Part shown: positions 1 to 8,057 of the stretch, piece after piece
How the letters are laid out: each line of letters begins with the position of its first letter
Numbering within the stretch: position 1 is the stretch's first letter
Source: Paraburkholderia ultramafica
GTDB lineage: Bacteria > Pseudomonadota > Gammaproteobacteria > Burkholderiales > Burkholderiaceae
Reading direction: 5' to 3'
Assembly (NCBI RefSeq): GCF_902859915.1
Contig: NZ_CADIKK010000051.1
Span: 1 to 34,651 of the forward strand
Length of the DNA stretch: 34,651 bases
Notes under the pieces: generated by a model
Databases searched by the model: none
What the model was told of the DNA's origin: nothing
Seen by the model: only the letters and a program-made list of their open reading frames with translations
Position numbers and translations under genes: made by a program

Positions 1-193
1 TTTTACGAGGCAACGCATAGTGACTAGCACCTGCGGACAACGGAGCTCATATCACTAGAGGGAGCTCATTTGCGGCCCCTCGATCCCACCGGCAGTCGAC
101 CGTAGACGACCCGTTGCTGCCATCGAACCAGCCGCAACCAACGTCTCCAACTACCTCCAAAGCAGTCACCGTCGCGTCAACAAGCCAATGCGA

Positions 194-964
194 TCAGGTG
201 GTGGATCGAGCTATGGTGAAGCTCTCGACATGCGGCAAGTCCCGGAGCTCTGTTGAAAGCTGCGCCAGCGCATTGGCATGGCGGCGGGGATCAGCGACGA
301 TAAGGAACTGAATCGAGCATCTTCCGGCGTCGTATGAAATCGAAAAGCTCTCCGGCGGAATGGAAAAGCGGCGCATCAGCGCAAAGTGATCAATGGCCTC
401 CTCGTGCAGTCGGTAGTTCGCTGCAAACTGCACTTTGACGGTCAACGCGGTACGCGCGGGCAGAATGCGCTCCACCGTGGGCATCGCTACCATGCCCAGC
501 AGCAGCAGGCCTGTCAATCCGACGGCGGGCGCGAAGAGGCTCGTGCCGACAAGAATGCCGATCACGGCGCAGGCCCACACCGACGCAGCCGTCGTCAGTC
601 CGCGCACGTTGCTGCCGTCCTGAACAATCAGTCCTGCGCCTAGAAACCCAACACCAGTCACGATACTGCCAATCACGCGAGTAGGGTCTGCAGTCCCCCC
701 GGCGCCACCCAATGCCCCCGCGTACCAAAGCTGCGGATATCCGGCCAGTATCGTAACAGCGCATGATGCCATGCATACAATGGCGTAGACCTGCGTTCCT
801 GCCGCCCGCCCACGGAAGTGTCGTTCGTAGCCGACGAGCGAGCCCAACACGAACGCGCCAGCCAGATGCAATGCAATCGAAGTGTTTGCGGACAGCATTT
901 GTGTGTTCTCGCCAATGGCAGCACATAAAGCGTCTTTCAATCCGTCAGCGGGCAGTTTGATCAT
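194..964 (-). CDS. MgtC/SapB family membrane protein
   Basis: A 256-residue inner-membrane protein of the MgtC/SapB family. The N-terminal half carries the family signature: GSLVGYERHFRGRAAG near residues 42-57, then GFLGAGLIVQDG and RGLTTAASVWACAVIG, within four or five hydrophobic segments. The C-terminal 80 residues are soluble and resemble an ACT-like domain. Family members are linked to Mg2+ limitation, acid or macrophage stress and restraint of the F-type ATPase; which of these applies here cannot be read from sequence. The ATG at 964 overlaps the TGA of the upstream outer-membrane efflux gene (TGATG), so translation is probably coupled. A GTG one codon earlier is the alternative start. 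The unusual point is its place as last gene of an efflux operon. Confidence 0.9.
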   Translation of the reverse strand: MIKLPADGLKDALCAAIGENTQMLSANTSIALHLAGAFVLGSLVGYERHFRGRAAGTQVYAIVCMASCAVTILAGYPQLWYAGALGGAGGTADPTRVIGSIVTGVGFLGAGLIVQDGSNVRGLTTAASVWACAVIGILVGTSLFAPAVGLTGLLLLGMVAMPTVERILPARTALTVKVQFAANYRLHEEAIDHFALMRRFSIPPESFSISYDAGRCSIQFLIVADPRRHANALAQLSTELRDLPHVESFTIARSTT

Positions 965-2448
965 CACCGTGGCGTCAGCACGACGGGGGCTTGCGCACGG
1001 TATCCGCCGCCGAGCGCCTTCGACAGCGCAATATCCTGACCCAACTCCTGCCCATTGATGTCGAGCAGCACCATCCGCTCGCGTATGACCGCCTCGCGCG
1101 CCTCCATCGCCGTCACGCGGCTTGCCAGACCACGCCCATAATGGGCGTCCGCGCTTTCCTGCGCGAACGACACTGCGTCGATCTTTTGCGCCTGCAGCGT
1201 TGCCTCGGCATCAAGGTCTTGCAAGCGGCTCCCTGTCACCGCGACGTCTCGCACCGCGTTCAGCACAGCCTCATTGTATTGGGCGATCAATGTGTTGCTG
1301 GCGGTGCGCGTACCGGTCAGGTTGGCGTTGAGCCGGCCGCCGTCGAAGATCGGCAGATAAAGGCCGGGAATCAGATTGATCTGCTGGCTCGCATGGGTAA
1401 AGAGGTCGACAAGATGTAATGCGTTGACACCAAAGAACGCCTTGATGTCGAAGCTCGGGTAGAACGCGGCTTTGGCTGCGTCGATCCTGTTGAACGACGA
1501 CTGGACGTACCAGCGCATGGCTTGCAGATCCGGACGCCTTGCCAGCAATTCATAGGAAAGCGTAGCTGGCAGGGCCGCCTGCGGTGGTGGGAGTGAAACG
1601 GGTTTGATAGCGCCAAGGTCGTCAGGTCCGGCGCCAATCAGTGCGCGCAATGATTCACACAACTGCTTGACGCGCGCCCGGGCTGCCACGACCTGTCGCT
1701 CCGTCGCCAGCAGTTCAGCCCGCGCGATTTCGGTCTGTGTCAGCGGCTCGAGGCCACGCGACGCACGGGCGGCGTGCGCCTCGAGCGCGAAAGCTTCAAC
1801 CTCACGCAACTCCTCGATAAATTCGATAAGCTGATAGTTCGTCTGAATGCCGTAGTAAAGCTGCGCGACATCAGCCGATATCTCGAGCTCGACCGCAGAG
1901 GTCTCCACCAGTCGCGCATTCTGCACGCCGATGGCCGCTGCGACCTGCGCGCGCTGCTTGCCCCAGATATCGACGTCAAGGCTCGCGCCAACTCCGACTA
2001 TGCCTTCGGTGTACCAGGGTCCGGATGCACCGATCAACGGCTGATTGGCTGAATAGGGCCCCAGAAATCCATTGGCCGAAACGCGTTCGCGATCCAACGC
2101 GCCCAGCGCCGTTACTTGCAAGTTCATACCGGCGCGTATCAGATCCACGTCCGATTTCGCCTGCGAAACGCGTGTGCGGGCGATGATGATGGTCGGCGCA
2201 CTCGTCAGCGCCCGGTCGATCAGCGCATCGAGCTGCGGATCGCGGTATTCGGTCCACCATCGGGCAGATGGCCAACCGTCGTGCGCGAGATGGATGTCGT
2301 CGGCTATGCGGATCTTCTCCGGTTGAATTTCTGCGAATGGCCTTTCATCCTTGTGAATCAGCGCGCAAGCCGACAGGCCGTGCACGAGCGCGACCACCAG
2401 GCTCACGCGGAGCCACCGGCCGGAAAGACCGACTGAACGAATGGTCAT
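964..2448 (-). CDS. NodT-family outer-membrane efflux lipoprotein (MdtP-like)
   Basis: A 494-residue outer-membrane channel of a tripartite efflux pump. The N-terminus is a lipoprotein signal peptide ending in the lipobox LSAC (Cys about 28). Two OEP/TolC repeats follow: the first contains PQLDALIDRALTSAPTIIIARTRV, seen as TolC-like heptads; the second contains the typical ELLARRPDLQAMRW and FYPSFDIKAFFG segments. The start at 2448 is chosen over an earlier in-frame ATG because it forms an ATGA overlap with the stop of the FUSC gene and places the signal peptide at the N-terminus. By position in a ytcA-mdtNOP-like operon it corresponds to MdtP. The substrate is unknown. Confidence 0.92.
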   Translation of the reverse strand: MTIRSVGLSGRWLRVSLVVALVHGLSACALIHKDERPFAEIQPEKIRIADDIHLAHDGWPSARWWTEYRDPQLDALIDRALTSAPTIIIARTRVSQAKSDVDLIRAGMNLQVTALGALDRERVSANGFLGPYSANQPLIGASGPWYTEGIVGVGASLDVDIWGKQRAQVAAAIGVQNARLVETSAVELEISADVAQLYYGIQTNYQLIEFIEELREVEAFALEAHAARASRGLEPLTQTEIARAELLATERQVVAARARVKQLCESLRALIGAGPDDLGAIKPVSLPPPQAALPATLSYELLARRPDLQAMRWYVQSSFNRIDAAKAAFYPSFDIKAFFGVNALHLVDLFTHASQQINLIPGLYLPIFDGGRLNANLTGTRTASNTLIAQYNEAVLNAVRDVAVTGSRLQDLDAEATLQAQKIDAVSFAQESADAHYGRGLASRVTAMEAREAVIRERMVLLDINGQELGQDIALSKALGGGYRAQAPVVLTPR

Positions 2449-4544
2449 GTTTGTGACGCTCGCGTGATATATGCAGTGTTGGTCGAGGCAACGTCCCACC
2501 CCGGCAAACTCGACACCTCATTTGCCAGATTGCGGGCTCGGACCAGCAATCGATCGTATGCAGCCCGTGCCGCATCGTCCCGCAGGCGCGCAACGTCGGA
2601 GGCACGACGGTCGATGAGGGCGTTCAGCGAAACGGCGGATGGTGACCTGACGGCCTGGGGATGATCGCTGAGGTTGCTCGCATAATCGTCCAGCGATCCG
2701 GCCAGCGCATCTTTGAGCGCCGCGACTGCGGCTTCAGTGCCCTCCGGTATTCGCAGTGCGTGTCGTTCCGCATCGAAGGCATCTGCCGCCAGCAGGATTT
2801 CGCGGGCTTGGGCGAGCATCGTCTGGATGCGTAACGTCAAGGCTTCCTGCTGCCCTTCGCCCCATTGCCAGCCCGGCTCCAGCGCGACGCGCGCGGACAT
2901 CGCCTCGCAATCCCCGAGTTCGGCCCATAGCGGCGCGGGAATCGGCCCCTTTTGCTCGTCCTGCCTGAGATGCGCGCCGACCTGGCGTAGCAATCGAGCA
3001 AGACGCTGGCGCAGCGGTTCGCCTTCCGCTTCGGGCCAAAGGCTTGCATGAACCACGGTCGACACTGCGACGCCCAGCAAAATCCCGATCATCCGGTCGC
3101 GTACCTCGGTCAGATTGGTGGTAGGCCCGAAATGCTCGAGCAAGGCCAGCGCGAACGTGAACATGAGCTGCGTGCCGGCGTAACTGATGCGCTCCGAGCC
3201 GGCGGTCACCCATGCGCCGAGCGCGATCACCGGCAGGGACATCATGAGCAGACCCACGATGCCGTCGATGTGCGGCACGATCCACACCAACATCGCCAAC
3301 GCGAGCAGGCTGCCGACGGCCGCACCGCCGATCCGTAATATCGCGCGCTGGCTCGATGCGCCGAGGCTCGGCTGCGCGACGATCAGGCAGCTCAGCATGA
3401 TCGTATGGATACCCTGCCAGTCGGTCGCGACATAGAAAACGTAACTGAACATCGCCGCCATCAGCGTCTTCAGCGCGAACTGGGCATAGACCGGATTCGT
3501 CAACGCGTCCGGCACCATCAGCCGATCCTTTTCCGCGTCCGATTCCTTCGCGTCAGGCGTAGCCGAACGATCGGCGAACGACAGCAACGCACTGCGCATG
3601 TCCAGCAGCGCGCCCGGCACCCCGTCGCTGATCATGGTCGCCAGTGCACCCGGTGCCACGAAGCGTTCGCCTGCCTGGATCGCACGGTCGAGTTCGCGAC
3701 ACGCAGCGCGCAGCGTCGGAACCCTGTCGGCGGAAATTCCCTCCGCTGAAGCGGGCAGATACAGGGTCGCGGAATACAGCCGCGATACCGCGGCAACGCG
3801 GGCGAGCTGCAGCGCCTGGTTCCGGCGGTATTCCGGGTCACGCATCGTCGCGAAGCGCAGCAGCTTCTGCAGTGTCAACATGCCTGTCTGGATGTCGAGG
3901 GCGCTCAAAGCCGGTGCTGTCGACGCGCCGCGCTCGAAGTCCCCGAGGCGTGCATCGACGACGCCCAGCTGACGGCGCATTGCCGCATCGAGTTGCTGCG
4001 CCGGCTCCGCAGGCAGGAACAGCGTGTTGATAACGAGCGTGAGTGCGATCGCGTAGTTGACGGCGACCCATACCCACATCACGAGCCGCACAAGCAACTC
4101 GGCCTGGTCCGTGAGGTCGACAAACGTCTGCACGTAGATGACGATGATGCCGACGATGAAGAAGACGACACCGATTTTCACGACCCTCATCAAGTACACG
4201 CTGACGAAAAAGAGCACGCCCGCAGCCAGAATTCTCAGCAATGCGTAGTCATACGTCAGCTTCAGCACCAGCATGGCGCTGCCGACTGCGACTGTCGACC
4301 CGATGAAAAATAGCACGCCGACCAGCCTCGTCATGACGACATTCGCCTGCGTGACGTAAAAGACGACAATCAGCGAAAGTGCAAGAAAGGGAATCTGCAA
4401 TGCCATCGACGCGATGATCACGAGCGCACTTGTCAGAACGCAACGGAGCATCACGTTGACTCGTCCTGGATACGGACGGACCTCGTCGCCGACGAAGCGG
4501 GCGAACCGCTGGAAACTGCACGGCAGGTAATCGATCATGCTCAT
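2445..4544 (-). CDS. FUSC family inner-membrane efflux protein (MdtO-like)
   Basis: A 699-residue FUSC/aromatic-acid-exporter-type protein and the inner-membrane partner of the adaptor encoded just upstream. It has two membrane blocks: several helices in the first 160 residues (for example LVIIASMALQIPFLALSLIV), and a second block around residues 370-510 (LKTLMAAMFSYVFYVATDW, AVGSLLALAMLVWIV, ISYAGTQLMFTFALALLEHF). A soluble region lies between them and another forms the C-terminus. The start MSMIDYLPCSFQRF at 4544 is 7 nt after the adaptor stop; the open frame extends 77 codons further upstream but that stretch is the antisense-like C-terminal region of the adaptor gene. The 3' end overlaps the outer-membrane gene by 4 nt. 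The family is known for exporting aromatic acids and drugs; the substrate here is not predictable. Confidence 0.92.
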   Translation of the reverse strand: MSMIDYLPCSFQRFARFVGDEVRPYPGRVNVMLRCVLTSALVIIASMALQIPFLALSLIVVFYVTQANVVMTRLVGVLFFIGSTVAVGSAMLVLKLTYDYALLRILAAGVLFFVSVYLMRVVKIGVVFFIVGIIVIYVQTFVDLTDQAELLVRLVMWVWVAVNYAIALTLVINTLFLPAEPAQQLDAAMRRQLGVVDARLGDFERGASTAPALSALDIQTGMLTLQKLLRFATMRDPEYRRNQALQLARVAAVSRLYSATLYLPASAEGISADRVPTLRAACRELDRAIQAGERFVAPGALATMISDGVPGALLDMRSALLSFADRSATPDAKESDAEKDRLMVPDALTNPVYAQFALKTLMAAMFSYVFYVATDWQGIHTIMLSCLIVAQPSLGASSQRAILRIGGAAVGSLLALAMLVWIVPHIDGIVGLLMMSLPVIALGAWVTAGSERISYAGTQLMFTFALALLEHFGPTTNLTEVRDRMIGILLGVAVSTVVHASLWPEAEGEPLRQRLARLLRQVGAHLRQDEQKGPIPAPLWAELGDCEAMSARVALEPGWQWGEGQQEALTLRIQTMLAQAREILLAADAFDAERHALRIPEGTEAAVAALKDALAGSLDDYASNLSDHPQAVRSPSAVSLNALIDRRASDVARLRDDAARAAYDRLLVRARNLANEVSSLPGWDVASTNTAYITRASQT

Positions 4545-4551
4545 GCCGCCG

Positions 4552-5604
4552 TCACCGGACCGTTTCACGCGTGCCGCCTTGATCAAGCGACGCCACCGCC
4601 GATGTGCCGACCCTGAACAGCGCCGGGTCGGGGTTGCGTACCGCGATCTTGACCGGGAAGCGTTGCGACACATGTACCCAGTTGATACTGCGCTGCACCC
4701 TCGGCAAACCTTCCAGCACCACGCCGCCGTCATCGGGCAAAACGCCGTAGCCCACCGAATCAACCGTTCCGGCAAATCGCCTGCTGGTATCGCTCATCAG
4801 ATACACGGTGGCCGGCGAACCGGCATGAATGTTCTTGAGCTCGGTCTCGCGGAAGTTCGCGACGACATACCAGTGCCGGGTGTCGATGAGCGTGAAGACT
4901 GGCTTGAGCGCCGACGCGAACTGGCCGACCGTCGTGCGCAAGGACACGACCCGCCCGTCGAAGGGTGCGCGAACCTCGGTGAACTCGAGATTCAGCTTCG
5001 CAATGGCAATCTGCGCCTCGACTTCGGCACGCTGCGCGACCAGCGCGTCGACACCGCTCACCGCGGCGGCAGCCTGCTGCGCCTGAAGCATCGCTGCATC
5101 CAGTTCCGCCTGCGCCGCGCGTTGTGCGGTGCGTGCACGGTCGACCTCTTCGGCCGATGTGTAGCCCTGCGACAACAGCGGTTCGGTCCGACGGAGCGTA
5201 TCGGTGGCCTGATTGGCTGCCGCGCGGGCGCGTTCGACCCCCGCGCTTACCGATGCCGCGTTGTATTGCTGCGCGTTGACCGTGCGCTGAGTGAGCGCGA
5301 TTTGCTTGTCGAGCACATCGAGCCGTCCCAGCGCCTGGTTCAGCGCATCCTGATACCGCCGTGGATCGATCCGCAACAGCAGGTCGCCCTGCCTGACCGC
5401 GTCGTTATCGCGCACGGGAAGTTCCACGATTCGCCCGTCGACTTCCGGCACCACGTTGACGGTATCGGCATAGATGTAAGCATCGTCGGTGCGCGGTGCA
5501 TGATCCAGGCGCCACAGCACGAAACCTGCCAATAGCAGCGTGATGAGGACAATGATCAACGCGGGAAATTTCTTGTTGCGCGATGCGCCGGCAGTCTCGG
5601 TCAT
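4552..5604 (-). CDS. HlyD/EmrA-type periplasmic adaptor (MdtN-like)
   Basis: A 350-residue membrane-fusion protein. There is one N-terminal transmembrane anchor (FPALIIVLITLLLAGFVLW, about residues 14-32). It is followed by TDDAYIYADTVNVVPEVDGR, which starts the biotinyl-lipoyl domain, then a long alpha-helical hairpin (about residues 90-190, rich in Ala, Gln and Arg), the second lipoyl half (RAPFDGRVVSLRTTVGQF) and a beta-barrel (WYVVANFRETELKNI). It should bridge the FUSC protein and the outer-membrane channel. A GGAG lies 10 nt before the ATG, and the upstream lipoprotein gene ends 15 nt away. Confidence 0.93.
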   Translation of the reverse strand: MTETAGASRNKKFPALIIVLITLLLAGFVLWRLDHAPRTDDAYIYADTVNVVPEVDGRIVELPVRDNDAVRQGDLLLRIDPRRYQDALNQALGRLDVLDKQIALTQRTVNAQQYNAASVSAGVERARAAANQATDTLRRTEPLLSQGYTSAEEVDRARTAQRAAQAELDAAMLQAQQAAAAVSGVDALVAQRAEVEAQIAIAKLNLEFTEVRAPFDGRVVSLRTTVGQFASALKPVFTLIDTRHWYVVANFRETELKNIHAGSPATVYLMSDTSRRFAGTVDSVGYGVLPDDGGVVLEGLPRVQRSINWVHVSQRFPVKIAVRNPDPALFRVGTSAVASLDQGGTRETVR

Positions 5605-5619
5605 GAGCGGTGCACTCCA

Positions 5620-5946
5620 TCAGTGAGAGAAAATGATCAGCCAGGCCGCCATGGCAAGCGATGCGCTCAGCGCCGGATAACTGACAGCCAGCGGGGCAAT
5701 CCAGGACCGCACGCCGCGCCTGCCCAGCGCGACATGTACGACGCTCGTCGCAGCAACCCCACCGGCGATACAGAACACCCAGTCGGGGAAGCCAGCGCCA
5801 AACAGCGCGATCGACGGTGCGAACGTGCGCCCGCACAGCAACAGACTGCCGAACATCGCCAGGAACTGGCCCGCGCGTGGGATGATGAAACCGCGAATCC
5901 TGCTCGTCCAATGCGCGCACCCCAAAGCATTCAACACGTCACCCAT
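5620..5946 (-). CDS. YtcA family lipoprotein
   Basis: A 108-residue small membrane lipoprotein resembling YtcA, which precedes mdtNOP in E. coli. Visible features are a hydrophobic signal ending in the lipobox LLLC, then APSIALFGAGFPDWVFC, whose S-P/A-x-x-x-x-GAx(Y/F)P-W pattern is characteristic. Two transmembrane segments follow (CIAGGVAATSVVHVAL and SASLAMAAWLIIFSH). The ATG at 5946 (MGDVLNALGC) is the best in-frame start, with GGAG about 11 nt upstream; a shorter start nearer the lipobox is possible. It overlaps the end of the small ORF before it by 16 nt and is 15 nt from the adaptor start. The molecular role of YtcA proteins is not established. Confidence 0.78.
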   Translation of the reverse strand: MGDVLNALGCAHWTSRIRGFIIPRAGQFLAMFGSLLLCGRTFAPSIALFGAGFPDWVFCIAGGVAATSVVHVALGRRGVRSWIAPLAVSYPALSASLAMAAWLIIFSH

Positions 5947-6110
5947 GGCCAGATCGTCTCCGCGAATTCCGATAACTTGCGATCCGCATGGCGGTGAACA
6001 AACGAATCCGCCTTCGGCGAAGCAAAGAGGCCAATGCCGGCGACAAGCATTGCGATGTACAGCACGACGCGCGGATGTTTCATGCAGACCCAGTTCAGTC
6101 CATGGATCAT
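5931..6110 (-). CDS. small membrane protein (59 aa) between LysR and YtcA genes
   Basis: A 59-residue ORF with one hydrophobic segment (VVLYIAMLVAGIGLFA, about residues 15-30) followed by a charged tail (SPKADSFVHRHADRKLSEF). Its ATG overlaps the TGA of the LysR gene as ATGA, and its 3' end overlaps the start of the YtcA gene by 16 nt, so it sits exactly in register with the operon's coupled layout. An internal ATG at codon 10 is an alternative start. No family is recognised. The arrangement argues for real translation, either as a small pump-associated peptide or as a leader that passes ribosomes on to ytcA. Confidence 0.5.
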   Translation of the reverse strand: MIHGLNWVCMKHPRVVLYIAMLVAGIGLFASPKADSFVHRHADRKLSEFAETIWPWVTC

Positions 6111-7108
6111 CGCGCGCTCCCGTCCGTGATGCTTTCCGCCAACAGACGCCGAGCGGGAGCGCCTGTCGAAGGCCGGATGCTGATGCCATGCGCGGTGCTT
6201 TGTTCCGAAGACACGGGACGAAGCAGCTCGATGCAGCAGTCGATAAAGGCCCGACTGCTCGCCGGCATGAACTCCCGTGACGGATAGACGAGACACAACG
6301 CCACCCCGGCGCCGTCTTCCGTGTAGTCGGGCAGCACACGTTCGAGCGCGCCGCTTTGCAACGCATCGCTCACAAGATCCGACGACACTAGCGCGATACC
6401 CATGCTCGCCATCGCGCACATTCGGAGCACGGAGTCGTTTGCGCAGAGCGAGCACCGGATTCGACATTCCTCGGTTTGCGATCGTTTACGAAGGACGAGC
6501 CTGCGTTCGGTTCGTCGCCCCCGGTCTGGAGCGTGCATGAATGTATGACCGCACAAATCGGCGGCCACTCGGGGGCGACCGTGCGAATCCAGATATGACG
6601 TCGATGCCACAAGAATCCGTGGGGACGTACTGATCAGCCGGGTTATCACCGTGGTATTGACAATCAGGTCCGGCGGAAGGATGCCGATGTCATACGCGCC
6701 GGCTACGAGGTCGGTTCTGGTGTCGCTGATCGCGATCTCCAGATCGACTTGCGGAGCCCGCGCCCTGTATCCAGCGAGGATCCGCGGGAGCGCCGAAGCG
6801 GCGGCGCCCGGGTGCACGACCAGCTTCAGCGTGCCGGACAATTGCTGCCTTTCCGACTTCAGACGCAGTTCCGCCGCCTCGATCTGTGCGAGGATGCTTT
6901 CGCAACATTCGTAGAATGCGCGCGCGGTTTCCGCCAGGCTGACTTGTCGTGTCGTGCGGTGGAAGAGTCTCGCCTGCGATCGCGCCTCGAGATCTGCGAT
7001 CGCTCTCGAAATGCACGATGAGGACATGCCCAAACTATCGGCCGCCCGCGTGAAGCTCTGCAGCCTGGCAACGGCCACGAATATTCTCAATTCGGTCAAG
7101 CGTTCCAT
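6107..7108 (-). CDS. LysR family transcriptional regulator
   Basis: A 333-residue LysR-type regulator. The N-terminal winged helix-turn-helix is MERLTELRIFVAVARLQSF through ARLFHRTTRQVSLAETA (residues 1-60), followed by a linker helix and the periplasmic-binding-like effector domain (from about residue 88, SGTLKLVVHPGAAASALP). Two consecutive ATGs occur; the second (7108) is preferred because GGAG then sits 6 nt upstream. Unlike many LysR genes it is not divergent from its likely target: it is the first gene of the efflux transcript, coupled by ATGA to the next ORF, so it probably also controls its own expression. A 13-bp dyad (CGAGTTCGACTCG, 7145-7157) lies about 37 nt upstream and could be an operator. 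The C-terminus extends about 40 residues past the usual family length. Confidence 0.9.
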   Translation of the reverse strand: MERLTELRIFVAVARLQSFTRAADSLGMSSSCISRAIADLEARSQARLFHRTTRQVSLAETARAFYECCESILAQIEAAELRLKSERQQLSGTLKLVVHPGAAASALPRILAGYRARAPQVDLEIAISDTRTDLVAGAYDIGILPPDLIVNTTVITRLISTSPRILVASTSYLDSHGRPRVAADLCGHTFMHAPDRGRRTERRLVLRKRSQTEECRIRCSLCANDSVLRMCAMASMGIALVSSDLVSDALQSGALERVLPDYTEDGAGVALCLVYPSREFMPASSRAFIDCCIELLRPVSSEQSTAHGISIRPSTGAPARRLLAESITDGSAR

Positions 7109-7189
7109 CATTTTCTCCGTTCCTTGCGCGCGAATGCGCCGTCGCGAGTTCGACTCGTGGTCGCCTGTATCTCGAAACGTGGCCTTGCG

Positions 7190-7333
7190 TCAGCTTCCGT
7201 GGATCAGATTGAACAGGTCGCCGCCGAATATCACCATGGCAACCAGCGATGCAACACCGCAACAGAACGCGACGGAGGAAGCGGTCCGCATCGCTTCGAT
7301 CCGGCGGATCTGGCATTCGGAAACCAGTTTCAT
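7190..7333 (-). CDS. small membrane protein (47 aa), end of the sigma-54 operon
   Basis: A 47-residue ORF. It starts MKLVSECQIRRIEAMR, then has one transmembrane stretch (ASSVAFCCGVASLVAMVIFGG) and ends in DLFNLIHGS. The start at 7333 is supported by a clear AGGAG 8 nt upstream; the longer open frame to 7444 lacks such a site and overlaps the HAD gene. It follows the HAD stop by 67 nt on the same strand, so it is probably the last gene of the malic-enzyme operon. No family recognised. Confidence 0.55.
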   Translation of the reverse strand: MKLVSECQIRRIEAMRTASSVAFCCGVASLVAMVIFGGDLFNLIHGS

Positions 7334-7400
7334 TTCAAGCACTCCTAAAATATGACCAAAGTGTGTCTGCATCAAACCCCAGCGCACCGCACGCTTCAGA

Positions 7401-7982
7401 TCAGATCCACCGTCCGCCCTGCTCATCGGGCTGTTGTACGGCACTCAACGCGCCTTTGGGCCGGCGCCACGGGCTCGGCCCGCCGATCAGTTCAGGCAAA
7501 TCGCACAGATCGTCGATGACCTGCAGACACGGCAGTTCCGGGACCGGTTGATCCGCGCCGCGACCGTGGCTCACGCGGATCATCGCCATGCCGGCCGCCT
7601 GCGCGGCCATCGCGTCGATCAAGGAATCGCCGACATGCAATGCGTGCGCCGGCTCCACCGCGAGCGCGTCGCATGCATGAAGCAGCGGCGCCGGGTCCGG
7701 CTTGCGTTGCGCGAGCGTGTCACCGTGAACGATGATGTCGATCCACGCTGACAGTCCGGACTGCCGCAGCAGTGGCGTGACAAAACGCATCTCCTTGTCG
7801 GTCACAATACCGAGCTTCATTCCCATTTGACGCAAACTGTCGAGCGCCGCTTCGACGCCCGGGCGCAGCCCGCTCAGTGCGCGATCGAACACGTCGCCGA
7901 TATCGGGTGGTTTGTGCAGGAACGAGCCCTCGAAATCGAACAGGACGGCATCGACGGGCAGGATACGTGTCATGATTTGCAT
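7401..7982 (-). CDS. HAD-family hydrolase, phosphoglycolate-phosphatase-like, nearly capless
   Basis: A 193-residue HAD-superfamily protein closest in motifs to phosphoglycolate phosphatases. Motif I is DFEGS (Asp16 nucleophile; position +2 is Glu18 instead of the normal Asp). Motif II is IVTDK (Thr61), motif III RKPDP (Lys94), motif IV HVGDSLID (Asp119, Asp123). Only about 20 residues separate motif I from the RPGVEAALDSL helix, where family members normally carry a helical C1 cap of some 60-70 residues. The start at 7982 has AGGAG 8 nt upstream. It lies 75 nt after the aspT-like gene on the same strand. The missing cap and D-to-E change suggest altered substrate range or lost catalysis; whether it is an active phosphatase is uncertain. 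Confidence 0.82.
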   Translation of the reverse strand: MQIMTRILPVDAVLFDFEGSFLHKPPDIGDVFDRALSGLRPGVEAALDSLRQMGMKLGIVTDKEMRFVTPLLRQSGLSAWIDIIVHGDTLAQRKPDPAPLLHACDALAVEPAHALHVGDSLIDAMAAQAAGMAMIRVSHGRGADQPVPELPCLQVIDDLCDLPELIGGPSPWRRPKGALSAVQQPDEQGGRWI

Positions 7983-8057
7983 GCTTGAATCTCCTGACGT
8001 TGAACGGGTACTGCCTGGACGGCGGGAAGCGGCGCGCGGCAAGCCGCGCGCATTCAG

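Noticed and set aside
4537..5535. 332-residue plus-strand open frame opposite the HlyD-type gene
   Set aside because: Antisense shadow, rich in Arg and His, without family resemblance; the adaptor on the minus strand is certain.
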